This document shows, piece after piece, positions 8,547 through 15,942 of a stretch of DNA of 24,580 nt. Position 1 is the first letter of the stretch; the number at the start of each line of letters is the position of its first letter. The stretch covers positions 1 through 24,580 of the forward strand of contig DGSB01000070.1 in NCBI GenBank assembly GCA_002390045.1, read 5' to 3'. Position numbers and translations under genes: made by a program. Under the pieces are notes generated by a model. The model had not been told where the DNA came from, did no database searches, and was given only the letters and a program-made list of their open reading frames with translations. Source of the stretch: Fibrobacter sp. UBA4373. Its GTDB lineage: Bacteria > Fibrobacterota > Fibrobacteria > Fibrobacterales > Fibrobacteraceae.

Positions 8547-9188
8547 TTAATCCCAGATAATCATGCGGATCGGAGTCGGATTATAAGCGTTACACGGATT
8601 GTTCAGCTGTGGGCAATTGCTTACGACCGCATACACGTCCATTTCCGCTCTCATTTCCACATACTTGCCCGGGCTCGAAATTCCATCCGCAAAATTCAGA
8701 TTTCCTTTTTCATCAAAAGGCACATACATGAAGAAGTTCAAATTGTTCACCTGATCGCGTTTATCGAGACCCGGCTTTTCCAAAAGAACCTTCAAAAACG
8801 ATTCACGACAAGCATGCATATAACGTTTGTCCAAGGAGTAGCGGCACGTATTGCTTTCGCAGGAGCAGGCACTTCCCAGTGTATCATGATCTCCACAAAG
8901 GTCCGCGGTGATCGTCAGCATCGGATTGTCATCGTTCGAATAAAGAACAGTCCCCACTCCCACAAGGCAATTCGCCTGACGTTGCACGGTCTGTTGCACG
9001 CTGTAACGTTCCTCTGGATTATTCGCGTTGATGAAAAGCGTATCTACCGCCTGGTTTCCTTCTAAATCCAGGATTCGGAATGTCTGACCTTTTTTGATCA
9101 AATGCAGCCAACCTTCACCAGCCGGCACGTCTTCCACATAAACAGCATTTTCTTCCTTGAGGGAGCTTTCCAAATACTTCGTGTACAT
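8547..9188 (-). CDS. DUF1989 protein, urea carboxylase-associated protein 2 type (carboxyguanidine deiminase subunit)
   Basis: 213-residue cytosolic protein of the DUF1989 family. Such proteins beside 'urea carboxylases' have been shown in other bacteria to form a heteromeric carboxyguanidine deiminase that converts carboxyguanidine to allophanate and ammonia. Visible family features are VxDLEGNQAVDTLF near the N-terminus, SNDDNPMLT, then GDHDTLGSACSCES with likely metal-binding His and Cys residues, VNNLNFF, and the C-terminal block SPGKYVEMRAEMDV...NNPCNAYNPTPI. The ribosome-binding site AAGGAGACGGAAGG is strong. It lies 15 bases after the UAAP1-type gene and 12 bases before its frameshifted paralogue. 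It is shorter than the 238-residue UAAP1 partner, as expected for UAAP2. Confidence 0.88.
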   Translation of the reverse strand: MYTKYLESSLKEENAVYVEDVPAGEGWLHLIKKGQTFRILDLEGNQAVDTLFINANNPEERYSVQQTVQRQANCLVGVGTVLYSNDDNPMLTITADLCGDHDTLGSACSCESNTCRYSLDKRYMHACRESFLKVLLEKPGLDKRDQVNNLNFFMYVPFDEKGNLNFADGISSPGKYVEMRAEMDVYAVVSNCPQLNNPCNAYNPTPIRMIIWD

Positions 9189-9203
9189 CCTTCCGTCTCC
9201 TTT

Positions 9204-9920
9204 TTACAGGTTATAATCCGACGTGTTAATGAAACCGCGAGAGTTTTCCGGGCACCAGGTGAAACACGGGTCGTTTGCCGTCGAGAATTCACAAGAAAGA
9301 AGTTCCACTTTCACCGGCTTTCTCAAATATTCTTTCGAAGGATTCAAGGGATGCATGCCCGTATCGATAACGACAAGCGTATCCATTTCCGCGCGGAGTT
9401 CCACATAATCGCCAGGCTTTGAATTATTTTCCACAAAAGTCATTTTGCCGTCTGGCGTCACCACGACCTTACTGAAGAAGTTTACGAGTTCTGTAAAATC
9501 GCGTTTCGTCATTCCATGCTTGCCGATTTCCACCAACAAGGAATCATATCCATTGCGGTAAAAATCATTGTGAAATTCCTGGTAACGATGTTCACCAAAA
9601 CGTTCCCGAATGAGTCCCGCATGCGTACAACCACAAAGCGGATCATGCCAGCCCACCGTATCTTTGACCACACTCAAAAGAATGCGTCCCATGTCGCTGT
9701 AGAGGCAACAGTTTTCAGCAATCCGGCAAATATGCTGAATTTTCAAAGTATCGCCCAAATTAAAGCGTTCCGAAAAGTTCTTCGCGTTGTAGCAAAGGAT
9801 CGAAGCGTTTGCGCCACCTTCCAAATCCGTCAAACGGATTTTCTGTCCGCGTTTCACCACGCGGGAATAATTCCATCCGCCAGCGATCGTTTTTGTAAGC
9901 AAGACATTTTCTTTTTCCAT
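9204..9920 (-). CDS. DUF1989 protein, urea carboxylase-associated protein 1 type (carboxyguanidine deiminase subunit)
   Basis: 238-residue DUF1989 protein, the longer partner type (UAAP1) of the deiminase. It has the family blocks in order: GGWNYSRVVKRGQKIRLTDLEGGANA, a Ser-Asp-Met-Gly segment replacing the DDNP motif, GWHDPLCGCTHA (the counterpart of GDHDTLGSACS in UAAP2), MTKRDFTELVNFF, and SKPGDYVELRAEMD. The C-terminus carries NDPCFTWCPENSRGF, where UAAP2 has NNPCNAYNPTP. The start has an AGAGGT ribosome-binding site and lies 24 bases after the ATPase stop. The operon order importer, UAAP1, UAAP2, carboxylase matches known guanidine clusters. Assignment to the family is firm; which subunit does the chemistry cannot be told from sequence. 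Confidence 0.88.
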   Translation of the reverse strand: MEKENVLLTKTIAGGWNYSRVVKRGQKIRLTDLEGGANASILCYNAKNFSERFNLGDTLKIQHICRIAENCCLYSDMGRILLSVVKDTVGWHDPLCGCTHAGLIRERFGEHRYQEFHNDFYRNGYDSLLVEIGKHGMTKRDFTELVNFFSKVVVTPDGKMTFVENNSKPGDYVELRAEMDTLVVIDTGMHPLNPSKEYLRKPVKVELLSCEFSTANDPCFTWCPENSRGFINTSDYNL

Positions 9921-9944
9921 AAGATTACCTCTCTAAATGAATTT

Positions 9945-10787
9945 TTATCGAACGGCATTCTTTTTGCCGACCATATTGACGATGTTGAAAGATTCCTCTT
10001 CCAAAGACTTCTTTTCCGAAACCGGATGTATCAAATCTTCGACATGCGAACGAAGCGTCTTGAATTCCGGAAGGAATAAGCTTTCTTCGGTCCGAGGGCG
10101 CGGAACATCGACCGTTACGAGTTCCTTCACCCTACCCGGATTTGCCTGGAGCGTTAAAATCCGATCCGAAAGGAACACCGCTTCGTCCAAATCATGAGTG
10201 ACAAAGAGAATCGTAATGTCGATATTCTTCCAGACTTCGAGCAAATACTTCTGCATTTGCGAACGGGTCTGCGCATCCAAAGCGCCGAACGGTTCATCCA
10301 TTAACAACACGCGTGGCTGAGGCGCCAAGGCTCTTGCAATCGCTACTCGCTGTTGCATACCGCCGGAAAGTTGCTTCGGATAATATTCCGCATACTTCTC
10401 AAGGCCTACAATCTGTAGCCATTGCAAAGCGCTTTCTTCGGCGTCGTCATTTCCATAGCCCGAAGAAATCAGGCCGAACATCACATTCTGTTTTACCGAA
10501 AGCCACGGAAAAAGCGTGTACTTTTGAAATACCATCCCGCGTTCCGCGCTAGTCCCTGAAACTTTTTTCCCATCAAGCAAAAAATGTCCACTCGTCACCG
10601 TTTCAAGACCAGCGGCAATGCGAATAAGCGTCGACTTTCCGCAACCCGAAGGACCGATAATCGAAAGGAATTCCCGCCGTTTAACGCCAAAAGAAATCCC
10701 ATCCAAAACGCGACGCGTACTTCCATCGCTTTCTTCAAAATCCTTGACGATGTTCTTCGCTTCTAAAATGAATTCAGAGCTTTCCAT
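9945..10787 (-). CDS. ABC transporter ATP-binding protein (nitrate/taurine/guanidine type)
   Basis: 280-residue ATPase that powers import through the adjacent permease at the inner membrane. Walker A is GPSGCGKST (45-53), the Q-loop is FQKYTLFPW (about 87-95), the ABC signature is LSGGMQQR (140-147), Walker B is VLLMDEP (160-166, catalytic Glu165), and the H-loop His198 lies in VTHDLDEA. It belongs to the SsuB/TauB-like group by these motifs. The ATG lies inside the 3' end of the permease gene (14-base overlap), which points to translational coupling. A C-terminal extension after the ATPase core (about 240-280) carries no motif I recognise. Confidence 0.93.
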   Translation of the reverse strand: MESSEFILEAKNIVKDFEESDGSTRRVLDGISFGVKRREFLSIIGPSGCGKSTLIRIAAGLETVTSGHFLLDGKKVSGTSAERGMVFQKYTLFPWLSVKQNVMFGLISSGYGNDDAEESALQWLQIVGLEKYAEYYPKQLSGGMQQRVAIARALAPQPRVLLMDEPFGALDAQTRSQMQKYLLEVWKNIDITILFVTHDLDEAVFLSDRILTLQANPGRVKELVTVDVPRPRTEESLFLPEFKTLRSHVEDLIHPVSEKKSLEEESFNIVNMVGKKNAVR

Positions 10788-11847
10788 GATTTTTTTCCTT
10801 CAAGGCTTTTTCTTCCGGAGTTAAACGGAACGAAAACACATAATTTCTAGGAGACATCAATTCGCGACGAACTTTCGTCAAAAATCCAACACGGCCACCT
10901 TCCCAAGCGAACAGATCCTTGCCAATCTTATCGAGCATCAAATCACACCCAAGACCGATGATTCCAAGGATTACGATTGCCGCATAAACGTTGTCAAAGT
11001 TACGGTACTTCGCTTGCTGATTGATGAACCAAGTAATTCCCGAACTTGTTCCGACAACTTCCGCAACAATCAAATATGTCCATGCCCAACCGAGCAAAAT
11101 GCGCATATCCTTGTAAATTTTCGGCGCGACTTCCGGGATGATCACCTTCATCAAAATTCGGGCCGGAGAAGCTCCCAGCGTTCGTGCAGCTTCCGTTAAA
11201 GCAGGGTCCGCTCGTCGCATCGTCGCACTCAACATCGGAACCTGCTGAAAGAACGTACCGATGATGATGATCGCCACCTTCGGGGCATCGTTGATTCCAA
11301 GAATCGCCACAGCCAAGGCTCCAAATACAGGTGCCGGAAAGTAGCGGAAAAACTCAATAAAAGGTGCCGTCAGTTTTTCAAAAAACGGTATCGACCCGCT
11401 CAAAACCCCGAGAGGCAATCCGACTAAACTCGAAAGGAAAAAGGCGAGAAATACAATTTTAATCGAATGGAAAATGCTTTCGTGAAACCACAGATCGCCT
11501 TCGCGTTTCGGCGGCATTTTAAATGCGGTTACCAAAGCCTTTGCCACTTCATGCGGTGCCGGCAAATAAGTCGGATTTTTGCGAACACCGGTCATCGGTT
11601 TTTCGCCAGCGGCAATCAGATTCGCATTTTCTTCCGCAAAATTTTCTTTCGCGATTTCATCTCCAGGCTCGCAAAACATGCTGTCGCCAGCATCCGTGAT
11701 CTGTACCAGCGGGTGATAGAGAAACGGGATATAGCTCACCGCGCTCCACACAGCCAACGGAAGCACAAACGAAAGGATTGCGAGAATTAAACTTCCTCTT
11801 TTGCCAAGATTCTTTCTAATTCCAATGGGACAGTTCATATTTTGCAT
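10774..11847 (-). CDS. ABC transporter permease (nitrate/taurine/guanidine type)
   Basis: 357-residue inner-membrane permease. A first membrane segment near residues 18-42 is followed by a long, probably periplasmic insertion of about 70 residues, rich in Glu and Asn. Then comes the binding-protein-dependent transport domain with further membrane helices and an EAA-type cytoplasmic loop (EAARTLGASPARILMKVIIPE), which docks with the ATPase. The long insertion is typical of importers that accompany urea/guanidine carboxylase genes rather than of SsuC or TauC, as far as I recall. An alternative start at 11838 (third codon downstream) has a better-spaced GGGA ribosome-binding site. It overlaps the ATPase gene by 14 bases and follows the binding-protein gene after 25 bases. 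Confidence 0.92.
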   Translation of the reverse strand: MQNMNCPIGIRKNLGKRGSLILAILSFVLPLAVWSAVSYIPFLYHPLVQITDAGDSMFCEPGDEIAKENFAEENANLIAAGEKPMTGVRKNPTYLPAPHEVAKALVTAFKMPPKREGDLWFHESIFHSIKIVFLAFFLSSLVGLPLGVLSGSIPFFEKLTAPFIEFFRYFPAPVFGALAVAILGINDAPKVAIIIIGTFFQQVPMLSATMRRADPALTEAARTLGASPARILMKVIIPEVAPKIYKDMRILLGWAWTYLIVAEVVGTSSGITWFINQQAKYRNFDNVYAAIVILGIIGLGCDLMLDKIGKDLFAWEGGRVGFLTKVRRELMSPRNYVFSFRLTPEEKALKEKNHGKL

Positions 11848-11872
11848 TCCCAGATTAAAGATGGAGAAACGT

Positions 11873-12859
11873 TTACTTAGATGACTTCACAAAATTTTCG
11901 GTGAAAGCCGGGACGATGTAGCGCTTGGTATCCACGTTCTTGTCGTAGACATGATTCTTCACAAAGAATTCATCCACCCACTTCGAAGATCCGTAGATCG
12001 ATCCAAAGCCATTATCCTTCTTGTTGAAGAACTTCAGGCTTTCTCCCACGCGCAAGAACTTGGTCCCGCCAAGGAATCGGGAATAAAGCTTTTCCGAAAC
12101 TCCGACGCGGTCTGCCAAAATCTTCACCATTTCCTTTTCATTCTTCGGATCGTTGATGTAGGCAACCACATCATCCCAAGCAGCAATTACCTTAGCCCAT
12201 TCATCCTTATGTTTCATCATGGATTCTTGGGAAACGGCGAGGACGTCATAAATAATGCCCGGCTCATTTGCACTGGTATACAGCTCCGTCGCCCCGGTAA
12301 TTTTATCCAAGGCGTTCACCGAGTGCGGAACCCAAGCAACAACGGCCGAAACGTCACCGCTTTCCAACGTCTGCACCGCTTGATGGGTCGGCATATTCAC
12401 TAACGTCACGTCGGATTCCTTCAAACCATTCTTTTCTAAGGCATTGATCAGCAGCGCATGGGAAAGGCAACCGATTTCCACGCCGATCTTTTTGCCTTTT
12501 AAATCCCGAATGGACTTGATTCCCGGAGCTCCGACAATCTTATCGTTACCATTGCTGTAATCATTAATGAGAATGGTTACGTTACGGGCTCCCGTTGCAT
12601 TCAACACGGTGGCATCGCCATTCGAAACACCGACAGCGTCTACCTTTTTCGCAGCGAATGCATCCATCGAAGGTCCATATTCAAACCATTCAAGTTTCAC
12701 ATTGACACCATGCTTCTGAAAAAAGCCTTTCTTATCCGCAATTTCCCAAGCTGTCCAACCGGGCCAATCGCTATAAGCAATTTTCAGAACCGGCTTATCT
12801 GCATAGATAGCGCCAGCCAAAACCAAAGCCGTCATCATCATCCATTTGAACATTTTCAT
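11873..12859 (-). CDS. ABC transporter periplasmic substrate-binding protein
   Basis: 328-residue binding protein of the NMT1/TauA-like family that would capture the imported nitrogen compound in the periplasm. It has a signal peptide (KMFKWMMMTALVLAGAIYA, cleavage before DKP), then KIAYSDWPGWTAWEIADKKGFFQKHG, the usual first lobe of this family, and a second-lobe stretch with GIKSIRDLKGKKIGVE. The ATG at 12859 is chosen over an upstream in-frame start at 12922 because it gives a proper signal peptide and has GAGG five bases before it. It is the first gene of the operon. A 130-base leader with a stable hairpin (12872-12897) and a ROK-type operator (12994-13018) lies upstream. Guanidine or urea is the probable ligand from context only. 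Confidence 0.9.
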   Translation of the reverse strand: MKMFKWMMMTALVLAGAIYADKPVLKIAYSDWPGWTAWEIADKKGFFQKHGVNVKLEWFEYGPSMDAFAAKKVDAVGVSNGDATVLNATGARNVTILINDYSNGNDKIVGAPGIKSIRDLKGKKIGVEIGCLSHALLINALEKNGLKESDVTLVNMPTHQAVQTLESGDVSAVVAWVPHSVNALDKITGATELYTSANEPGIIYDVLAVSQESMMKHKDEWAKVIAAWDDVVAYINDPKNEKEMVKILADRVGVSEKLYSRFLGGTKFLRVGESLKFFNKKDNGFGSIYGSSKWVDEFFVKNHVYDKNVDTKRYIVPAFTENFVKSSK

Positions 12860-12871
12860 ATTGACCTCACT

Positions 12872-12897
12872 GAAAGGGATGTTCGTCCTTCCCTTTC
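12872..12897 (-). other. Hairpin directly before the binding-protein ribosome-binding site
   Basis: GAAAGGGA and TCCCTTTC form a perfect 8 bp inverted repeat around a 10-base loop. On the minus-strand transcript it ends a few bases before the GAGG of the substrate-binding protein gene. It could shield or stabilise the ribosome-binding region or act as a 5' stabiliser. A second, weaker hairpin (12951-12970) followed by six T lies upstream in the same leader. Neither resembles the guanidine-I (ykkC) riboswitch. Confidence 0.45.
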
Positions 12898-12987
12898 GCA
12901 AAATCAATGCCAAAACATTCAAACCCGGCGAAATTCAATCAAAAAAGACACTTTCCCAAAAATCGGAAAGAAAATTTTTCCCTCACA

Positions 12988-13016
12988 TTGACAACTTCAT
13001 AAAATTATTTTATAAA
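12988..13016 (+). promoter_or_regulatory. Sigma-70 type promoter of the ROK regulator gene
   Basis: TTGACA at 12988-12993 and TATAAA at 13011-13016 are separated by exactly 17 bases, a near-consensus promoter. The predicted start is about 13023, leaving a leader of roughly 34 bases before the ATG at 13057. The spacer is almost entirely filled by the operator palindrome (12994-13018), so a bound protein would exclude RNA polymerase. On the opposite strand TTGTCC and TATGAA can be drawn as a weaker overlapping promoter for the catabolic operon. Confidence 0.7.
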
Positions 13017-13018
13017 GT
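12994..13018. promoter_or_regulatory. Operator palindrome in the divergent promoter region (copy 1)
   Basis: ACTTCATAAAA-TTA-TTTTATAAAGT: 11 bp arms with one mismatch around a 3-base centre. It matches copy 2 (14156-14180) in sequence and length. It lies between the binding-protein operon and the ROK gene, so one site could control both divergent units. Binding by the adjacent ROK regulator is inferred from the two copies, both located at genes of the same pathway. Confidence 0.75.
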
Positions 13019-13056
13019 TTGGACAAAATTGTTTCTTCCTTTACAAAATCAACACC

Positions 13057-14031
13057 ATGGCTAACGATTCCATTCAAAAAATCCGCCAAATTCTTCTGAA
13101 AAACGGTTCTATTACCAAACCGGAGCTTGCCAAAGCCACAAATTTGACAGTTGCGACTTGCGGCTACATCCTGAACGGACTTGTCAAAAATGGAGAAGTC
13201 ATCGCAGAAGATTTTCGCACATCGAGCGGTGGGCGCCCCGCCATGTCTTACCGATATCAATCCGAGAAATTCCGTATTCTATGCCTCTACGCTCTCTTTG
13301 AAAGTGGCGCTGAAAGCATCCATTACCGAATCACGGACGTTATGGGCGACCTCCATGGGAAAGGCGAATTGAAAGGGAAGCACATCGACTTGCGCACCCT
13401 TCTTCAAAACATTCAAAAGATCTTAAAACATTCTCCCGAAATCCGCATCATTTCCATCGGCATTCAAGGAGGAGTCAGTCAGGGAACCGTTGAATTCAGC
13501 GACTTTCCCGACCTCAACGGGATTAATCTCACCCGCGAAATTGAAGAAAAAACAGGGATTCCGACCGTTATCGAAAACGACATGAATGCCATAGCCTTGG
13601 GATATTCTCAAAAAAATGCCAACGAAAAGAACGTCGCCATTCTCTTCACTCCCAAAGGGAATCCGCCTGCCGGAGGTTTCCTTGTCGAAGGGAACATTCT
13701 ACGAGGGAACGCGAATTTAGCAGGCGAACTTTCCTACTTTCCATTCCCTTTTGCCAGAAACAAACAGCTCGAAATTTTTAGCAACGCAAAGGACGCGATT
13801 CCCTATATTCTACAGATTCTTTTTGCCACAGTCGTCTTCCTAGACCCTGCCGTCATCGTCTTTACGGGCGGGCTCGCCGAAGAACTATCCCAGGCAAATT
13901 TCGAAGTTCAAATGCGCAATCACCTGCGCAGACCGCAACTTCCAAGGCTTTTCTTCATCACAGATTCTTCCGAAGAATACTTCCTCGGTCTCACCAAAAT
14001 CGCGACGGAAAAGTTCCTTCAAATCGAATAA
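13057..14031 (+). CDS. ROK-family transcriptional regulator (degenerate, local regulator of the pathway)
   Basis: 324-residue regulator. Residues about 7-50 form a winged helix-turn-helix (IRQILLKNGSITKPELAKAT, then GYILNGLVKNGEVI) and a GGRPAMSY wing. The rest is a ROK fold with ENDMNAIALG (173-182) and FLVEGNILRGNANLAGELS (208-226). The N-terminal DxGGT phosphate loop is missing. So are the His (usually GExGH) and the CxCGxxGCxE zinc motif that normally follow AGEL; the sequence there reads SYFPFPFAR. It therefore cannot be a sugar kinase and probably senses a ligand without zinc. No ribosome-binding site is evident before the ATG. It lies between the catabolic operon and allophanate hydrolase, each preceded by the same palindrome. 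The ligand is unknown; a pathway nitrogen compound is a reasonable guess. Confidence 0.85.
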   Translation: MANDSIQKIRQILLKNGSITKPELAKATNLTVATCGYILNGLVKNGEVIAEDFRTSSGGRPAMSYRYQSEKFRILCLYALFESGAESIHYRITDVMGDLHGKGELKGKHIDLRTLLQNIQKILKHSPEIRIISIGIQGGVSQGTVEFSDFPDLNGINLTREIEEKTGIPTVIENDMNAIALGYSQKNANEKNVAILFTPKGNPPAGGFLVEGNILRGNANLAGELSYFPFPFARNKQLEIFSNAKDAIPYILQILFATVVFLDPAVIVFTGGLAEELSQANFEVQMRNHLRRPQLPRLFFITDSSEEYFLGLTKIATEKFLQIE

Positions 14032-14081
14032 TTTTTATTCAACATTTTTGTAATTACATTACACATACGTTGACATACTTG

Positions 14082-14111
14082 TGTGCAAGTTTTCTCCGTC
14101 ATTTTTGCACA
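14082..14111. repeat. Inverted repeat after the ROK gene
   Basis: TGTGCAA (14082-14088) and TTGCACA (14105-14111) form perfect 7-base arms around a 16-base loop and are followed by TTTTAAAA. It may be a weak terminator for the ROK gene or a second protein site upstream of allophanate hydrolase. The overlapping ACTTGTGTGCAAGT is a smaller palindrome. The function is not decided by sequence. Confidence 0.35.
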
Positions 14112-14155
14112 TTTTAAAAAAGAAATTTTCTCCCGCCAAATTCAAATTTAATACT

Positions 14156-14180
14156 ACTTTATAAAATGATTTTATAAAGT
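14156..14180. promoter_or_regulatory. Operator palindrome before allophanate hydrolase (copy 2)
   Basis: ACTTTATAAAA-TGA-TTTTATAAAGT is a perfect 25-base palindrome with 11 bp arms. It matches copy 1 at 12994-13018. Its right half contains TATAAA at 14173-14178, in the same register as the -10 element of the ROK promoter, but the -35 region (near 14150) is poor. It ends ten bases before the ATG, so binding should block transcription or initiation of the allophanate hydrolase gene. Confidence 0.8.
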
Positions 14181-14190
14181 CGAGGCCATT

Positions 14191-15942
14191 ATGGATCTGA
14201 AAATTTCTTCCCTGTTATCCGCTTACCGTTCCCATTCTCTCTCCCCACGAGAGCTTTTCCAAAGCCTTTTGCTAAAAATGGAAAAAGCGCCGAACGCCAT
14301 CTGGATTCAAAAAATTTCCCAAGACCAGCTGGACGCCTACCTAAAGGTTCTCGAAGCTCAAGATCCCGAAAGCCTTCCGCTATATGGAATTCCCTTCGCC
14401 ATCAAGGATAACATCGACTGCGAGGGATTTGAAAGTACCGCGGCCTGCCCCGCTTACGCCTACAGGCCTTCACAATCCGCCTTTGTCGTCGAACGTCTTA
14501 TCAAACTCGGAGCCGTTCCTCTCGGAAAAACGAATATGGATCAATTCGCCACAGGTCTTGTCGGCGTCCGCACTCCGTACGGCTCCATTCCCAACAAATT
14601 CGCACCCGAATATATTTCGGGAGGTTCGAGTTCCGGTTCCGCAGCCGCCCTCGCCTACGAACTCTGTAGTTTTTCCCTCGGTACAGATACCGCCGGGTCC
14701 GGGCGCGTTCCTGCCGCCTACAACAACCTCGTCGGAGTCAAACCGACCCGAGGTCTTCTCAGCACAAACGGAGTCATCCCGGCCTGCAAAAGCTTGGATT
14801 GCGTTTCTATCTTCGCACTGAATCCTGCTGACGCTCGGTACGTTTTTCATCTCGCAGTCGAAGAAGATCCCGAAGAACCATACTCCCGCATTGCCCCGTG
14901 GAAAAAGCCAAACGGTTTCGCCGCCCGCCTTCCCGAATCCTGGACGTTCGGCGTTCCCGAAGAACGCGAACTTGAATTTTTTGGAAACGCAGGTTACCAG
15001 AAAGCCTTCGACAAGGCTGTCCAAATTTTTGAAAAAGCCGGCGGTAAAAAGGTCACCATCCACTTTACCCCATTCCTCGAAGCGGCCCGCCTGCTTTATG
15101 AAGGACCTTGGGTCTTTGAACGCTATGACGCTGTCGGAAAATTCATCGAAGCACATCCAAACGAAATTCACCCCGTCACCAAGGCGATCATCAGTCCCAA
15201 GACGACACCGCACCCAAGCCAAGTCTTTGCTGGCTTCCACGCCCTACAGGCCAAAAAGAAAATCGCCGATCAAGAATTTTCCAAGGTCGATTTTATCTTG
15301 ACACCGACCGCAGGCACCATTTACAAAACCGCCGAAGTCGAGGCGAACCCGATTCAACTCAACTCCAATCTCGGCTATTACACAAACTACATGAATCTTT
15401 TGGACTATTCCGCTCTCGCGATTCCTGCAGGCAAAGCCCCCAGCACAGACCCAAACGTTTCGGAATTTCCTTTCGGCGTTACTCTCGTCGGCAAAGCCTT
15501 CGACGATTTCAAACTCTTGGACGTCGCCGAAAAAGTGTCCCCATTCTTCACTTCTAAAATCGAATTCGCCGTCTGCGGTGCGCATTTAAAAGGCGAACCG
15601 TTGCACGGGCAGCTCGAATCCGCGGAATTCATCGAAGCGACAACGACCGCCCCCGAATATACCATGTTCGCATTTCAAGATGGGAACATTCCCAAACCGG
15701 CATTGGTTTCCGGCGGAAGCACCAGCTTTTATGTCGAAGTCTACGCATTTTCCCCTGCAGAATTCGGAAAGTTCGTGGAGAACATCCCCGCCCCTCTCAG
15801 CATGGGAAAGATCAAGCTTTCAAACGGAAAGATGGTCTCGGGATTTATCGGCGACACTTCCATTCTGCAAAAAGCGGACGACGGCCTCGCAAAGGATATT
15901 TCCGTTCTCGGCGACTGGAGAAAGTACCGTCTTAGCCTTTAA
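14191..15942 (+). CDS. atzF: Allophanate hydrolase
   Basis: Cytosolic amidase-signature enzyme that hydrolyses allophanate to ammonia and CO2, the final step of ATP-dependent urea or guanidine degradation. The 583 residues include the amidase domain (about 1-455) with the Ser-cisSer-Lys triad: Lys72 in FAIKDNID, the Ser-rich GGSSSGS (144-150), and nucleophile Ser170 in DTAGSGRVPAA. The C-terminal domain (about 480-583), containing MFAFQDGN and ending GDWRKYRLSL, is characteristic of full-length allophanate hydrolases. The ATG at 14191 has GAGG five bases upstream. It stands alone on the plus strand, separated from the carboxylase operon but sharing its palindromic operator. Its 3' end overlaps the 3' end of dusB by 11 bases. 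Confidence 0.94.
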   Translation: MDLKISSLLSAYRSHSLSPRELFQSLLLKMEKAPNAIWIQKISQDQLDAYLKVLEAQDPESLPLYGIPFAIKDNIDCEGFESTAACPAYAYRPSQSAFVVERLIKLGAVPLGKTNMDQFATGLVGVRTPYGSIPNKFAPEYISGGSSSGSAAALAYELCSFSLGTDTAGSGRVPAAYNNLVGVKPTRGLLSTNGVIPACKSLDCVSIFALNPADARYVFHLAVEEDPEEPYSRIAPWKKPNGFAARLPESWTFGVPEERELEFFGNAGYQKAFDKAVQIFEKAGGKKVTIHFTPFLEAARLLYEGPWVFERYDAVGKFIEAHPNEIHPVTKAIISPKTTPHPSQVFAGFHALQAKKKIADQEFSKVDFILTPTAGTIYKTAEVEANPIQLNSNLGYYTNYMNLLDYSALAIPAGKAPSTDPNVSEFPFGVTLVGKAFDDFKLLDVAEKVSPFFTSKIEFAVCGAHLKGEPLHGQLESAEFIEATTTAPEYTMFAFQDGNIPKPALVSGGSTSFYVEVYAFSPAEFGKFVENIPAPLSMGKIKLSNGKMVSGFIGDTSILQKADDGLAKDISVLGDWRKYRLSL

